Shown here piece by piece: positions 44,653 to 53,151 of a stretch of DNA of 64,000 bases. Position numbers and translations under genes: made by a program. This DNA is from JBATTK01 sp049670505. GTDB taxonomy: Bacteria > Bacteroidota > Bacteroidia > Flavobacteriales > Flavobacteriaceae. The notes beneath the pieces were generated by a model that ran no database searches, was not told where the DNA came from, and was given only the letters and a program-made list of their open reading frames with translations. Numbering within the stretch: position 1 is the stretch's first letter; each line of letters begins with the position of its first letter. The stretch covers positions 56,386-120,385 of the forward strand of contig JBATTK010000050.1 in NCBI GenBank assembly GCA_049670505.1. The letters are read 5' to 3'.

Positions 44653-45297
44653 TTATAGCACCTGTTTAAAGAGTTCTTTGATTTCACTGAGCATCATGGC
44701 CGTGGCCCCCCAAACGGTATAACCATTTAATTCAAAGGCAGGTACGGGAATTTTTTGCGTACTGTAGGACGTTGTTAATCTTTGGTTAATGACTTTCTTA
44801 TCGTCCATAAAATCGGTCAAAGGCACCTCTACCAAGGCCTCTACCTCCGTTTCTTGAATTCTAAAGGGATCCGCTTTTTCATACAGACCTATATAAGGCT
44901 GTACTTCAAAGTTGCTGGGGGGAATATAAATTTCTGTTAGGGAACGTACTACTTTAATTTGCCGGGAATCTACACCTACCTCTTCCCTTGTCTCCCGTAA
45001 CGCCGTCTCCAGGATGTTGGCATCCCCGTGTTCCGCTTTTCCGCCCGGGAACCCTATTTGATTGGAATGTACCCCTTCATAAGTTTTTCTTAATATCAAA
45101 AGTAAATGGGTATATTGTTGGGAATCCGGATAAAAAAGTGCCATTACACCTGCCTTTTTCGGGTCTTCTTTTTTAGCTTTTATGGCCTTTAATTCCTCAA
45201 TTCTTTCCAAAGGGGCCATTTTGTAGTGAGAAGACTCGCCTGGAAGAGGTAGATTTTTTATTTTTGAAATCTGTTGGGAAAAAGAATAAAAGTTCAT
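44653..45297 (-). CDS. NUDIX hydrolase, CoA pyrophosphatase type
   Basis: A 214-residue NUDIX hydrolase. The stretch LILRKTYEGVHSNQIGFPGG is the CoA-pyrophosphatase signature, followed by the NUDIX box GGKAEHGDANILETALRETREE in which the canonical G-x5-E glutamate is not in place but the REtrEEvG core is. These enzymes split CoA and its derivatives to 3',5'-ADP and phosphopantetheine. The start at 45297 (MNFYSFSQQISKIKNLPLPG) is the family-typical N-terminus. Its ATG overlaps the ATG of the divergent cyclophilin gene within CATG. Confidence 0.88.
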   Translation of the reverse strand: MNFYSFSQQISKIKNLPLPGESSHYKMAPLERIEELKAIKAKKEDPKKAGVMALFYPDSQQYTHLLLILRKTYEGVHSNQIGFPGGKAEHGDANILETALRETREEVGVDSRQIKVVRSLTEIYIPPSNFEVQPYIGLYEKADPFRIQETEVEALVEVPLTDFMDDKKVINQRLTTSYSTQKIPVPAFELNGYTVWGATAMMLSEIKELFKQVL

Positions 45298-46018
45298 GGA
45301 TAGAAGGGCCTTCAATTACTGCACAATAATAATACTATTTTTTTTAGTCGCCTGTAAAGACACACCTGAAAAAAAGGTGTCCCCCGAACTGCAGGAAACG
45401 AACAAAGATACGGTTACCATAAAAGATAGCGTAGATACACAGGAAGATAAGGAAGAAGAAACAAAATTCATACTCACCGAGGAAAATGCTATCGACTTCT
45501 TTTTTAACTATAGCAAGACATTAACGGAAGACAAGGTAAAATTGACCACCAGCCTTGGCAGCTTTACCGTTGAATTATATGATAATGTTCCTTATCACAA
45601 GGCCAATTTCATCTACCTCACCGAAAAAGGATATTTTGACAACACCTATTTCCATAGGGTCGTCAAAAACTTTATTATACAGGGAGGAAACGCGGATAAT
45701 AAGGAAACCGCCCAAAAAAGAAGGGAAATAGGAAGGTACTTGTTGCCTCCGGATACCCGCAAAGGCCATAAACATCACCGGGGCACCATTTCCATGCCCA
45801 GTAGTGAAATAAACAATCCTCATATGCTGGCATCTCCCTACGAGTTTTTTATCGTAGTCACCAAACCGGGATCCTATCATTTGGATGGTGGGTATACCCC
45901 TTTTGGAAGAGTAATCGAAGGTATGGATGTAGTGGATATTATTAACGCCCAGCCTGTAGATAATGGGGATTGGCCTTCCCAGAACATCTATATTTACAAG
46001 GCGGAAGTTGTTCAGTGA
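45296..46018 (+). CDS. Peptidyl-prolyl isomerase (cyclophilin), lipoprotein
   Basis: A 240-residue exported cyclophilin. The signal MDRRAFNYCTIIILFFLVAC ends in the acylated Cys20; an acidic linker of about 50 residues follows. The cyclophilin domain (about 80-240) shows KLTTSLGSFTVELYDNVPYH, FHRVVKNFIIQGGN (catalytic Arg) and YHLDGGYTPFGRVIEGMDV. It would assist folding in the periplasm. The ATG shares three bases with the start of the divergent NUDIX gene; there is no other in-frame ATG close by, and the signal peptide supports this start. Confidence 0.88.
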   Translation: MDRRAFNYCTIIILFFLVACKDTPEKKVSPELQETNKDTVTIKDSVDTQEDKEEETKFILTEENAIDFFFNYSKTLTEDKVKLTTSLGSFTVELYDNVPYHKANFIYLTEKGYFDNTYFHRVVKNFIIQGGNADNKETAQKRREIGRYLLPPDTRKGHKHHRGTISMPSSEINNPHMLASPYEFFIVVTKPGSYHLDGGYTPFGRVIEGMDVVDIINAQPVDNGDWPSQNIYIYKAEVVQ

Positions 46019-46183
46019 GTAGTGAACGGTCAGCATTGAAAGACTAAAAACCTTAAACCAGAAACTAAATTCTAGAAACTAGATAACTGGAAAACGGACG
46101 CTGGAAACTTGAAGTTGGAAGCTTTAAATAATAAACTTACCCTTAAGCAAAAAACGATACTCCCGACACTTCTTTGTACTTCC

Positions 46184-46215
46184 CTGATTACTGATTACTG
46201 ATTACTGATTACTGA
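46184..46215. repeat. Tandem heptanucleotide repeat (CTGATTA)
   Basis: Four perfect CTGATTA units (46184-46211) are followed by a partial CTGA. Related heptads occur at 46511, 53120 and 61693. Confidence 0.9.
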
Positions 46216-46228
46216 AAACTATCCTTCT

Positions 46229-46263
46229 AAAGACCAAAGACAAAGGAAAAAAGATAAAAGACC
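46229..46263 (+). repeat. AAAGACCAAAGACAAAGG module, copy 1
   Basis: A roughly 35-nt purine-rich module reading AAAGACCAAAGACAAAGG, then AAAAAAGATAAAAGACC. A closely similar copy is at 61653-61687 in the same orientation and an inverted one at 52963-52996. Confidence 0.7.
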
Positions 46264-46280
46264 TGAATCCTTCACCCGCT

Positions 46281-46427
46281 ACACATACCCTTCCGGCTCT
46301 TGGCCGGGCCAAGACCCACCTTCCCTTGACCAAGGGAAGGAGCTAAAATTCATGTTCCCAATAGAATTTTTGGCAAGATGAGTGATATATATCAACTTAT
46401 TCCCGCCTAGTATCTTAAACTTTGAAA
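46281..46427 (+). repeat. Two-hairpin intergenic repeat, copy A
   Basis: It contains hairpin 1 (TCTTGGC-CGG-GCCAAGA), hairpin 2 (CCTTCCCTTG-AC-CAAGGGAAGG), then AGCTAAAATTCATGTTCCC, GAATTTTTGG and a tail ending near TTAAACTTTGAA. Copies B, C and D at 58.3, 60.6 and 61.5 kb share this order and orientation. Confidence 0.85.
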
Positions 46428-46510
46428 CCAGGGGCCAAATCCCAAACTTACTTCGCCGGTAGGCAAATTCCGAAACCAGAAACTAGAAACGATACAACCC
46501 CCGACCGTCA

Positions 46511-46534
46511 CTGAATACTGAATACTGAATACTG
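46511..46534. repeat. Tandem heptanucleotide repeat (CTGAATA)
   Basis: Three CTGAATA units (46511-46531) and a partial CTG lie 14 nt before the end of the TRIC-family gene. The unit differs by one base from the CTGATTA array 300 nt away. Confidence 0.88.
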
Positions 46535-46547
46535 TAAGTTGGCAAAA

Positions 46548-47171
46548 CTATTCATTCCCGTTACTATTAGAACTATAAATACTAGGTAAGGCGATCTTAA
46601 ATTTTACGGCCAGTAAACGTATTCCGATGACTACGGCAATAGCGGCAATATGGGCATAAGCATCGTCAAAAGGTAGTTTACGTAACAAAAAATAGCTCGA
46701 CCCACCCAAAATACAGGCAGTGGCATAAATTTCCTTTCTAAAGATTACTGGAATTTCATTACATAAAATATCACGGATAACACCTCCAAAACTAGCGGTC
46801 ATAGTCCCTAATGCAATACACATTATTGGTAACAGCCCCACACCCAGTCCTTTTTCTATTCCTACCAAGGTATAAAGACCTATCCCAATGGTATCGAACA
46901 AAAACAAGGAGGTTCTGAAGTATTTTAATTTTCTTCTGAAAATAATGGCGAAAACCACTGTTCCTATAATTGTAAATATATAGACAGATTCCCGTAACCA
47001 GATAACAGGGGTATTCCCAATGAGAATATCCCGTAAGGTCCCTCCTCCTACTGCTGTTACAAAGGCCACTATAAACACTCCGAAAAGATCTAGCTTTTTA
47101 TCCATGGCGACCAAGACCCCTGAAATTGCAAAAGCAATGGTCCCCAAAATATCTATGGTAAAGTAGAACAT
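46548..47171 (-). CDS. TRIC (UPF0126) cation channel family protein
   Basis: A 207-residue membrane protein with about seven membrane segments arranged as a duplicated three-helix unit. The first unit has DILGTIAFAISGVLVAMDKKLDLFG and AVGGGTLRDILIG, the second FGGVIRDILCNEIP; the G-G-x-x-R-D motifs are the mark of bacterial TRIC/YicG proteins, which form trimeric monovalent-cation channels. It lies 3 nt after the RDD gene and is translated in the same direction, so both are probably one unit. Confidence 0.88.
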   Translation of the reverse strand: MFYFTIDILGTIAFAISGVLVAMDKKLDLFGVFIVAFVTAVGGGTLRDILIGNTPVIWLRESVYIFTIIGTVVFAIIFRRKLKYFRTSLFLFDTIGIGLYTLVGIEKGLGVGLLPIMCIALGTMTASFGGVIRDILCNEIPVIFRKEIYATACILGGSSYFLLRKLPFDDAYAHIAAIAVVIGIRLLAVKFKIALPSIYSSNSNGNE

Positions 47172-47174
47172 AGG

Positions 47175-47900
47175 TTAAAGTTGTTGTGTATAGAAGTTAT
47201 AATCCTTAAGAACGGTATCCAAATATTGTTTATCGTATAGTTCGGACTTGGTCTGTAAAATACCTTCTACTTTATCCCTAAGGACTTTCATGGTCTTAAA
47301 GTCATTGCTTTTTTTCGCAATGAGATAGGTATCTTTTATCAAGCGTACATCCTTATCGGTAAGTAGGGTCACGTTGGTGAATTTTGGCTCATAGGTCTCG
47401 GCAACCTCTTCCAAGATGGTATGGGATACCTTGGTATTGTTTTTGGTACTTATGACCACGGTACCGGCCGCTGCATCTCCCAGTCGCTGTCGTCTATCGG
47501 AAAAGAGAATCGTCAATAGTCCGACGGAACCCCAGAAAATCCAAATATCCACCAAACGTAACAACCAACGCACCAAATAATTTGACCAATGTACCGGAGT
47601 GCCATCTGCTCGCACTACCCTCATTTTTAGCAACATTTTACCAACAGTTCGGCCGTTGAACAAACTGTGCATCCAAAGGCTGTAGGACATGGCCGGTAAG
47701 AATATGAGGCCCATCAATCCCCTTTGGGTCCACCCATCTTCATACATATATCCAATGGCATCACCTATAAGACCTACCAAGATAGCGTAGAGGTACAAAA
47801 TAAAGCCGTCGATAAAAAAAGCTAAAATTCGCTCACCAATACTGACAATTTTATAATCTAAGTTGACATTTTGCGTTGTATTGATTTGAAGGTTGGACAT
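47175..47900 (-). CDS. RDD family membrane protein
   Basis: A 241-residue protein with the RDD domain: IGERILAFFIDGFILYLYAI (membrane segment 1), then SYSLWMHSLFNGRTVGKMLLKMRVVRADGTPVHW and VRWLLRLVDIWIFWGSVGLL. A soluble C-terminal part of about 100 residues (YEPKFTNVTLLTDKDVRLIK) extends beyond the domain. Function is not established; some RDD proteins act as ion antiporters. The start at 47900 is the family-typical one and leaves 36 nt to the divergent SpoIIM gene. RDD and SpoIIM genes are regular partners of MoxR/DUF58 in Bacteroidetes. Confidence 0.87.
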   Translation of the reverse strand: MSNLQINTTQNVNLDYKIVSIGERILAFFIDGFILYLYAILVGLIGDAIGYMYEDGWTQRGLMGLIFLPAMSYSLWMHSLFNGRTVGKMLLKMRVVRADGTPVHWSNYLVRWLLRLVDIWIFWGSVGLLTILFSDRRQRLGDAAAGTVVISTKNNTKVSHTILEEVAETYEPKFTNVTLLTDKDVRLIKDTYLIAKKSNDFKTMKVLRDKVEGILQTKSELYDKQYLDTVLKDYNFYTQQL

Positions 47901-47936
47901 ATTAATACTATTTTTATCTTTTAAGTAAACTACCCT

Positions 47937-48923
47937 ATGCGCGAGGCCGCTTTTGTGAAGCAAAATAAAGAAAAATGGATAGCATTCGAAAAGGCTATCA
48001 ACTTTAACTCCGCCATTACCCCTGATGAACTTGCCAACGGATACATTCAGTTAACGAACGATTTGGCATATGCCCAGACGTATTACGCAGAAAGTAAGAC
48101 TTTATTGTATTTGAACTCATTGGCCTCACGGGCACATCAAAAAATTTATAAGAACAAGAAAGAGGGTCGCAACCGGATTATCGATTTTTGGATGACGGAG
48201 TTTCCCCTTTTCTTTAAGCAATACCATAAAACTTTAGGGGTAGCCTTTTTAATTTTTGCGGTGGCATCGGCGATAGGGAGTATTTCTGCCCTGAACGATG
48301 CCTCCTTTGTACGTTTGATCTTGGGCGATGCCTATGTGAACGAAACCTTGAACAATATTGCCGAGGGAGACCCGACCGCCATTTACAAAGGAGGTAGTGA
48401 GATAGGTACTTTCCTGGGCATTACCATTAACAATATCCGAGTAGCGTTTTTGGCCTTTGCCTTTGGGGTCATGGCAAGCCTAGGTACCGCCTACATTCTT
48501 TTTAGCAATGGTGTTATGCTAGGTGCCTTTATTACTTTTTTCTATACCAAAGGCGTGTTTTTTGAGGCTAACAAACAGATCTGGTTGCATGGCACTATTG
48601 AGATTTCGGTCATTATTATTGCTGGTTGCGCCGGACTGATTATGGGGAATAGCATCCTGTTTCCCAAAACCTATTCCAGAAGGGTTTCCTTTATGAAAGG
48701 CGCCAAGGACGGATTGAAAGTTGTGATAAGCACCGTACCCTTTTTTATCATCGCAGGTTTTATAGAAGGTTTTATAACCCGTTACTCCAACATGCCGCCT
48801 TGGTTGGCCTTTCTGATCATAGGCAGCTCATTGTTATTGATTATTTTCTATTATATCATATATCCGATCCTATTAAATAAAATAGATGCAAGACAACCTA
48901 TCCAACAAGTATATAGAACTTAA
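47937..48923 (+). CDS. SpoIIM family membrane protein
   Basis: A 328-residue protein related to sporulation stage II protein M, although the organism group does not sporulate. The N-terminal 100 residues are cytoplasmic (MREAAFVKQNKEKWIAFEKA); then come about five membrane segments, including IRVAFLAFAFGVMASLGTAY and WLHGTIEISVIIIAGCAGL, the most conserved stretch of the family. It heads the rightward operon to DUF58. It overlaps the next gene by 38 nt. The function in this context is unknown; it may help assemble a membrane complex served by MoxR. Confidence 0.87.
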   Translation: MREAAFVKQNKEKWIAFEKAINFNSAITPDELANGYIQLTNDLAYAQTYYAESKTLLYLNSLASRAHQKIYKNKKEGRNRIIDFWMTEFPLFFKQYHKTLGVAFLIFAVASAIGSISALNDASFVRLILGDAYVNETLNNIAEGDPTAIYKGGSEIGTFLGITINNIRVAFLAFAFGVMASLGTAYILFSNGVMLGAFITFFYTKGVFFEANKQIWLHGTIEISVIIIAGCAGLIMGNSILFPKTYSRRVSFMKGAKDGLKVVISTVPFFIIAGFIEGFITRYSNMPPWLAFLIIGSSLLLIIFYYIIYPILLNKIDARQPIQQVYRT

Positions 48924-49842
48924 AATAGACCGTGGTTTTGGCGATATCATTACCGCCTATTTTGATTTTATAAAGCAAAATTTAAAAAAGTTCACCAACG
49001 TATTCTTAAGCTATAACGGTATCTTTTTAATAGGACTGCTAGTTGTAAGCTATTTGTTGGTTTCCGGTTTTATAGGTTTGATCACCTATCAGAACAACAA
49101 CGTTTTTGGTACTTCCAGTACCGGCAGTTCCGATGAGACCTATATTATTTATTTCATCGTTGGAGGAATTTTGTTCTTTATCATTTTCATCATGGTTGCC
49201 ATTATGAACTATAGTTTAGCGGCATCCTATATGATCAAATATGAAACTATAAAAGGTAATCATTTTGACAAAAAAGAGGTATGGAACCTAGTGAAACAAA
49301 AACTGGGGAGTGTCTTTTTGTTTATTCTTCTAGTGATCCTGATTTTTGTGGCCTATACTATTGTTAGTGTTATACTTGTATTTATTCCGTTCCTTGGGGC
49401 AATTGTCCAATACATCCTACAGTTTTTTATACTTTCGTGGTTTGGGGTTTCCTTCTTTTGCATGCTACAGGAAAATAAGGGTGTGACCGAAGCTTTTGGA
49501 GAAGGATGGAACTTGGTGAAGAATAATTTTTGGAAGTCCGTGGGGGTAAATTTCATATTGGGATTGCTGAACGGTATTTTGTTGATGGTGGTCTTGGTAA
49601 TTCCAGGCATCCTAATCGGTTTTTATACCTATCATGTAGTGCAGAACGATGTGGATATCGCCGCATCCATAATTCCTACCCTCATTTTTACCTTGGGTAC
49701 CTGTGCATTCCTGATTATATTGGTGTATGGACAATGCCTTTCGCAATTTATAAACGGTATCCTATACTATGCCCTACACGAGAAAACCTATAACACCAAT
49801 ACCAGAAGTAAAATTGAACAAATCGGAAACTTAGATCAGTGA
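48886..49842 (+). CDS. Polytopic membrane protein of the MoxR operon
   Basis: A 318-residue protein with about six membrane segments (for example VFLSYNGIFLIGLLVVSYLL, YFIVGGILFFIIFIMVAI, LFILLVILIFVAYTIVSVIL, SWFGVSFFCML and GLLNGILLMVVLVIPGILI). I do not recognise a named family with confidence; the pattern recalls glycerophosphodiesterase-associated membrane domains. It overlaps both neighbours (38 nt with SpoIIM; its stop overlaps the GTG of the next gene), so co-translation is very likely. Confidence 0.75.
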   Translation: MQDNLSNKYIELKIDRGFGDIITAYFDFIKQNLKKFTNVFLSYNGIFLIGLLVVSYLLVSGFIGLITYQNNNVFGTSSTGSSDETYIIYFIVGGILFFIIFIMVAIMNYSLAASYMIKYETIKGNHFDKKEVWNLVKQKLGSVFLFILLVILIFVAYTIVSVILVFIPFLGAIVQYILQFFILSWFGVSFFCMLQENKGVTEAFGEGWNLVKNNFWKSVGVNFILGLLNGILLMVVLVIPGILIGFYTYHVVQNDVDIAASIIPTLIFTLGTCAFLIILVYGQCLSQFINGILYYALHEKTYNTNTRSKIEQIGNLDQ

Positions 49843-50564
49843 TCAGATTCTACCTTTTATTTTTATGTATCCTATCCGTTTTTCAAGGGTTTTCCCAACA
49901 GAAAAAGGATTCCCTTGTGTTGTTGGATGATAAGACTACTCTCCTGGAAAATAGAGCTCTCCAAGAAAATCTAAGCGAAAAATACAGCGGGGACGAATTT
50001 AATTATGATATAAAGGATGGGGAAGCCCAAAACCTCTTAGGGCGCTTCCTAAACTGGTTCTTTAGTTTGTTGCAAAACACCTTTGGAATCAACGTTGATC
50101 CGGGAATACTCAAAATCCTGGAGTATATCATCTATGTACTCATGGCCGCCTTGGCCATCTATTTCCTCGTAAAATTCTTTATCGGTGAAAGGCTCTCTTC
50201 CGTATTTAACAAAGAAGCTACCGCTATCTTAGATATCAACCTCTCCGAAGACCATATAGAAAATGTTGATCTGGATGCGCTTATAAAGACAGCTTTGGAG
50301 CAAAGAAATTTTCGCTTGGCCATACGTTATCAATATCTAAGAACGTTAAAAAACTTATCCCAAAAAAGTCTTATCGAATGGCATTATGAGAAGACCAATT
50401 CCGACTATCAAAAAGAAATTTCGGCACCAAAAATACAATCCCTCTTTAAAGAAGTGTCCTACTTGTACGATTACATCTGGTATGGGGAACAGGATATTGA
50501 TGAAAATAAATACAAAGCTGCCCAATCCCGGTTCGTAGCCTTAAAAAAAATAGTATCGCAATAA
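49839..50564 (+). CDS. DUF4129 domain membrane protein
   Basis: A 241-residue protein with a signal peptide (MIRFYLLFLCILSVFQGFSQ), a periplasmic segment (LSEKYSGDEFNYDIKDGEAQNL), one membrane span (LEYIIYVLMAALAIYFLVKFFIG) and a cytoplasmic C-terminal helical domain with YEKTNSDYQKEI and LYDYIWYGEQDIDENKY, the conserved DUF4129 part. Start is GTG at 49839, overlapping the upstream TGA. DUF4129 proteins usually accompany MoxR and DUF58 and are thought to belong to the same membrane-associated machinery, but no activity is known. Confidence 0.83.
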   Translation: MIRFYLLFLCILSVFQGFSQQKKDSLVLLDDKTTLLENRALQENLSEKYSGDEFNYDIKDGEAQNLLGRFLNWFFSLLQNTFGINVDPGILKILEYIIYVLMAALAIYFLVKFFIGERLSSVFNKEATAILDINLSEDHIENVDLDALIKTALEQRNFRLAIRYQYLRTLKNLSQKSLIEWHYEKTNSDYQKEISAPKIQSLFKEVSYLYDYIWYGEQDIDENKYKAAQSRFVALKKIVSQ

Positions 50565-50565
50565 T

Positions 50566-51786
50566 TTGGATAGACGCTCTAAAATAGTCATAGGTATATT
50601 TGTTGCGGTACTCGTTGGAATCGTAGTGATGGAGATTGTTCGCCCAAAACCTATTAATTGGAAACCTTCCTATACCGCTTCGGATAAAATTCCGTTCGGA
50701 TGTTACGTACTATTCAATGAACTATCCCATTTGTTTCCTGGCAAGACTATTAGTTCTATCAATGAAAGTGCTTATGAAACATTGGTCTATAGGGATTCCG
50801 AGATATTTTCCAACTATATCTTTATCAATAATGGAATAGAGTTCGATCAAGAGGAAACCCATGAACTGTTAGATTATGTAAATGACGGGAACGATGTTTT
50901 CATAGCGGCTACCTATTTTGGTACATTGTTGTCGGATACGTTAAATATAAAGGTACAATCCTCCTATACCATTAAGGAGGATACCGTAACCGTGTCCCTA
51001 ACGAATACTAATTTTTCCAAGGATAGATTCTTTTATACCAAAGGACTCCAAAAGACCCATTTCACAAGTGTGGATACCCTAAATTCTACTGTTTTGGGAT
51101 ATCTTTCATATGGTATCACGGATAATTTTCTTGAAGGCAATACGAATACCGATAAGCGTTTTACACGGGCCAACTTTGTTAAAGTAGCTTTTGGCAATGG
51201 AAACTTCTATTTAAGTACCACCCCACAGGCCTATACCAATTACTATATGCTGAAAGGTAATAAGGACTATGTTGCGCATACATTGGCCTACCTTAAGGAT
51301 CAGCCCCTATATTGGGACAATTATAAAAAATCCGGAAGGATTGTCATAGATTCCCCATTGCGCTTTGTGTTGAACCAGATTTCGTTAAAATGGGCCTACT
51401 ATCTTAGCATGTTGGGAGTGTTGGTCTTTTTTATCTTTAGGGCCAAACGGGAGCAACGCATAATCCCCGTAATAGAACCTTTGGAGAATTCATCGGTAGC
51501 ATTTGCCAGAACCGTAGGTAGCCTCTACTATGAACATGGAGATTATACGGACCTTATTGCCAAAAAACTAAATTATTTTTTGGCATACGTGCGTAGCCAT
51601 TACTATATAGATACCAGTGTGATAAATGAAAAAACTGCACAGGATTTAGCTGCCAAATCCGGGAAATCCATGACGGAGGTAAAAGCATTGGTAGATTTTA
51701 TTAGTTACCTTAAGAATAAGGAGCGGCATACCGAGCAAGACAGTATTCAATTGAACAAAAAAATTACATCCTTTAAACAACAATAA
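50566..51786 (+). CDS. DUF4350 domain membrane protein
   Basis: A 406-residue protein with an N-terminal membrane anchor (IVIGIFVAVLVGIVVMEIV), a large extracytoplasmic domain that begins PSYTASDKIPFGCYVLFNEL and contains LLDYVNDGNDVFIAATYFG (the DUF4350 core, related to glutamine-amidotransferase-like folds), a second span (WAYYLSMLGVLVFFIFRAK) and a cytoplasmic helical tail. The start is TTG at 50566, one base after the previous stop. Position between DUF4129 and MoxR is the standard one for Bacteroidetes. Confidence 0.82.
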   Translation: MDRRSKIVIGIFVAVLVGIVVMEIVRPKPINWKPSYTASDKIPFGCYVLFNELSHLFPGKTISSINESAYETLVYRDSEIFSNYIFINNGIEFDQEETHELLDYVNDGNDVFIAATYFGTLLSDTLNIKVQSSYTIKEDTVTVSLTNTNFSKDRFFYTKGLQKTHFTSVDTLNSTVLGYLSYGITDNFLEGNTNTDKRFTRANFVKVAFGNGNFYLSTTPQAYTNYYMLKGNKDYVAHTLAYLKDQPLYWDNYKKSGRIVIDSPLRFVLNQISLKWAYYLSMLGVLVFFIFRAKREQRIIPVIEPLENSSVAFARTVGSLYYEHGDYTDLIAKKLNYFLAYVRSHYYIDTSVINEKTAQDLAAKSGKSMTEVKALVDFISYLKNKERHTEQDSIQLNKKITSFKQQ

Positions 51787-51888
51787 TGGCATGGATGTTT
51801 ACAATGATGTAAAAGCTAAAACCAAATCGTATAATATAAAACGATGCAGCGTTGGTTAAATAAAATTTCTAATTAAATATTTAAATAC

Positions 51889-52893
51889 GTGGAAGAACAA
51901 AACCAAGAGCAGGGGCAAAATCCGTTGGAATTCGATAATAGGATAGACCTTACGAAATTACAAGCGTCCGTAGAGCAAATAAAATCCGAGCTGGGAAAGG
52001 TTATTATAGGTCAGCAAGATATGATCGAACTCCTTCTTATTTCCATTCTGGCCGATGGCCATTCCCTGATCGAAGGGGTACCCGGAGTAGCAAAAACAGT
52101 AACCGCCAAACTGTTGGCCAAGACCATGAACGTAGATTTTAGCCGTATACAATTTACACCGGACTTGATGCCCAGTGATATTTTGGGCACCTCCGTTTTC
52201 AATGTAAAAACTTCCGATTTCGAGTTTAAAAAAGGACCATTGTTCTCCAATATTATTCTCATAGACGAAATCAATCGCGCACCGGCAAAAACACAGGCCG
52301 CGTTGTTCGAGGCTATGGCCGAAAGACAAATTACCATTGACGGCAAAGAGTATCCAATGAAACCGCCTTTTTTAGTGTTCGCCACCCAAAATCCTATAGA
52401 ACAGGAAGGCACCTACCGTCTACCCGAAGCACAATTAGATCGCTTCCTTTTTAAAATTCAAGTGGACTACCCTACCCTGGAAGAGGAAATACTGATTTTG
52501 GAAAGTAAGCACCGGCAAAAAAGCAAGGATGTGGAAAGCCTTATTACAGCCGTACTAACAGCGGAGCTCATTGCAGAATATCAGGACACCATCAAGGAAA
52601 TCATCATTGAGGATAATTTAATGAAGTACATAGCCGCTATTGTGAACAATACCCGCACCAATGCCAATTTGTATTTAGGTGCATCCCCTAGGGCTTCCAT
52701 TGCGATCATGGATGCTTCCAAAGCACTGGCGGCTATTCATGGGCGCGATTTTGTAACCCCGGACGATATTAAAAAAGTATGTACCCCAATTTTGGGCCAT
52801 CGTATTATTTTAACCCCCGAGCGGGAAATGGAAGGGGTTACCGCGGAAAAGGTAGTGCAGCAAATAGTGGAAACCATAGAGGTGCCAAGGTAG
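51889..52893 (+). CDS. MoxR family AAA+ ATPase
   Basis: A 334-residue MoxR-type AAA+ ATPase. Walker A is EGVPGVAKTVTAK, Walker B LIDEINRAPAKTQAALFEAM, sensor I FATQNPIEQEGTYRLPEAQ and the C-terminal lid contains YLGASPRASIAIMDASKAL. MoxR ATPases act as chaperones that insert cofactors or activate von Willebrand or DUF58 partner proteins. The start is GTG at 51889; 102 nt separate it from the DUF4350 gene. The DUF58 partner follows after an unusual 343-nt repeat-rich gap. Confidence 0.93.
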   Translation: MEEQNQEQGQNPLEFDNRIDLTKLQASVEQIKSELGKVIIGQQDMIELLLISILADGHSLIEGVPGVAKTVTAKLLAKTMNVDFSRIQFTPDLMPSDILGTSVFNVKTSDFEFKKGPLFSNIILIDEINRAPAKTQAALFEAMAERQITIDGKEYPMKPPFLVFATQNPIEQEGTYRLPEAQLDRFLFKIQVDYPTLEEEILILESKHRQKSKDVESLITAVLTAELIAEYQDTIKEIIIEDNLMKYIAAIVNNTRTNANLYLGASPRASIAIMDASKALAAIHGRDFVTPDDIKKVCTPILGHRIILTPEREMEGVTAEKVVQQIVETIEVPR

Positions 52894-52913
52894 GTTAAGG
52901 AGTTATGGGTTGT

Positions 52914-52953
52914 GAGTTAGGAATTATGAGTTAAGAATTATAGGTTTAAAGTT
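52914..52953 (+). repeat. 40-nt direct repeat, copy 1
   Basis: The block begins GAGTTAGGAATTATGAG and ends GGTTTAAAGTT. It matches 53066-53105 except for one T/C difference and is made of heptads (GAGTTAG, GAATTAT, GAGTTAA, GAATTAT). Confidence 0.85.
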
Positions 52954-52962
52954 CAAAGTTTT

Positions 52963-52996
52963 GGTCTTTTGTCTTTTTTCCTTTCTCTTTGGTCTT
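52963..52996 (-). repeat. AAAGACCAAAGACAAAGG module, inverted copy
   Basis: Read on the minus strand this is AAGACCAAAGAGAAAGG followed by AAAAAAGACAAAAGACC, the same module as at 46229-46263 and 61653-61687. Confidence 0.7.
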
Positions 52997-53065
52997 GGTT
53001 CAAAGTGGTCGATGGTCGATGAATATACATAGGTTATGAATTATGAGTTACGAGTTATGAGTTAT

Positions 53066-53105
53066 GAGTTAGGAATTATGAGTTAAGAATTATAGGTTCA
53101 AAGTT
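53066..53105 (+). repeat. 40-nt direct repeat, copy 2
   Basis: This is the second copy of the block at 52914-52953, preceded by further GAGTTAT/GAGTTAC heptads from about 53032. Confidence 0.85.
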
Positions 53106-53119
53106 TTGGTTTCAAGTTT

Positions 53120-53151
53120 CTGAATACTGATTTCTGAATACTGATTTCTGA
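53120..53151. repeat. Heptad array CTGAATA/CTGATTT
   Basis: Alternating CTGAATA and CTGATTT units (two of each) are followed by a partial CTGA. The unit family is shared with the arrays at 46184 and 46511. Confidence 0.85.

Larger units (their letters stand above)
46019..46547. other. Repeat-rich gap with no gene
   Basis: This 529-nt gap is built almost entirely of repeats: GAAACTA-type heptads (46058-46090), a CTGATTA tandem array (46184-46215), a 35-nt module (46229-46263), copy A of the two-hairpin repeat (46281-46427), a further heptad run near 46480-46495 and a CTGAATA array (46511-46534). No open frame looks coding. Confidence 0.75.

Noticed and set aside
46184..53151. Tandem and spaced repeats as a CRISPR array
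   Set aside because: Units are seven bases with no spacers of constant length, the 40-nt repeat occurs only twice, and there are no cas genes.
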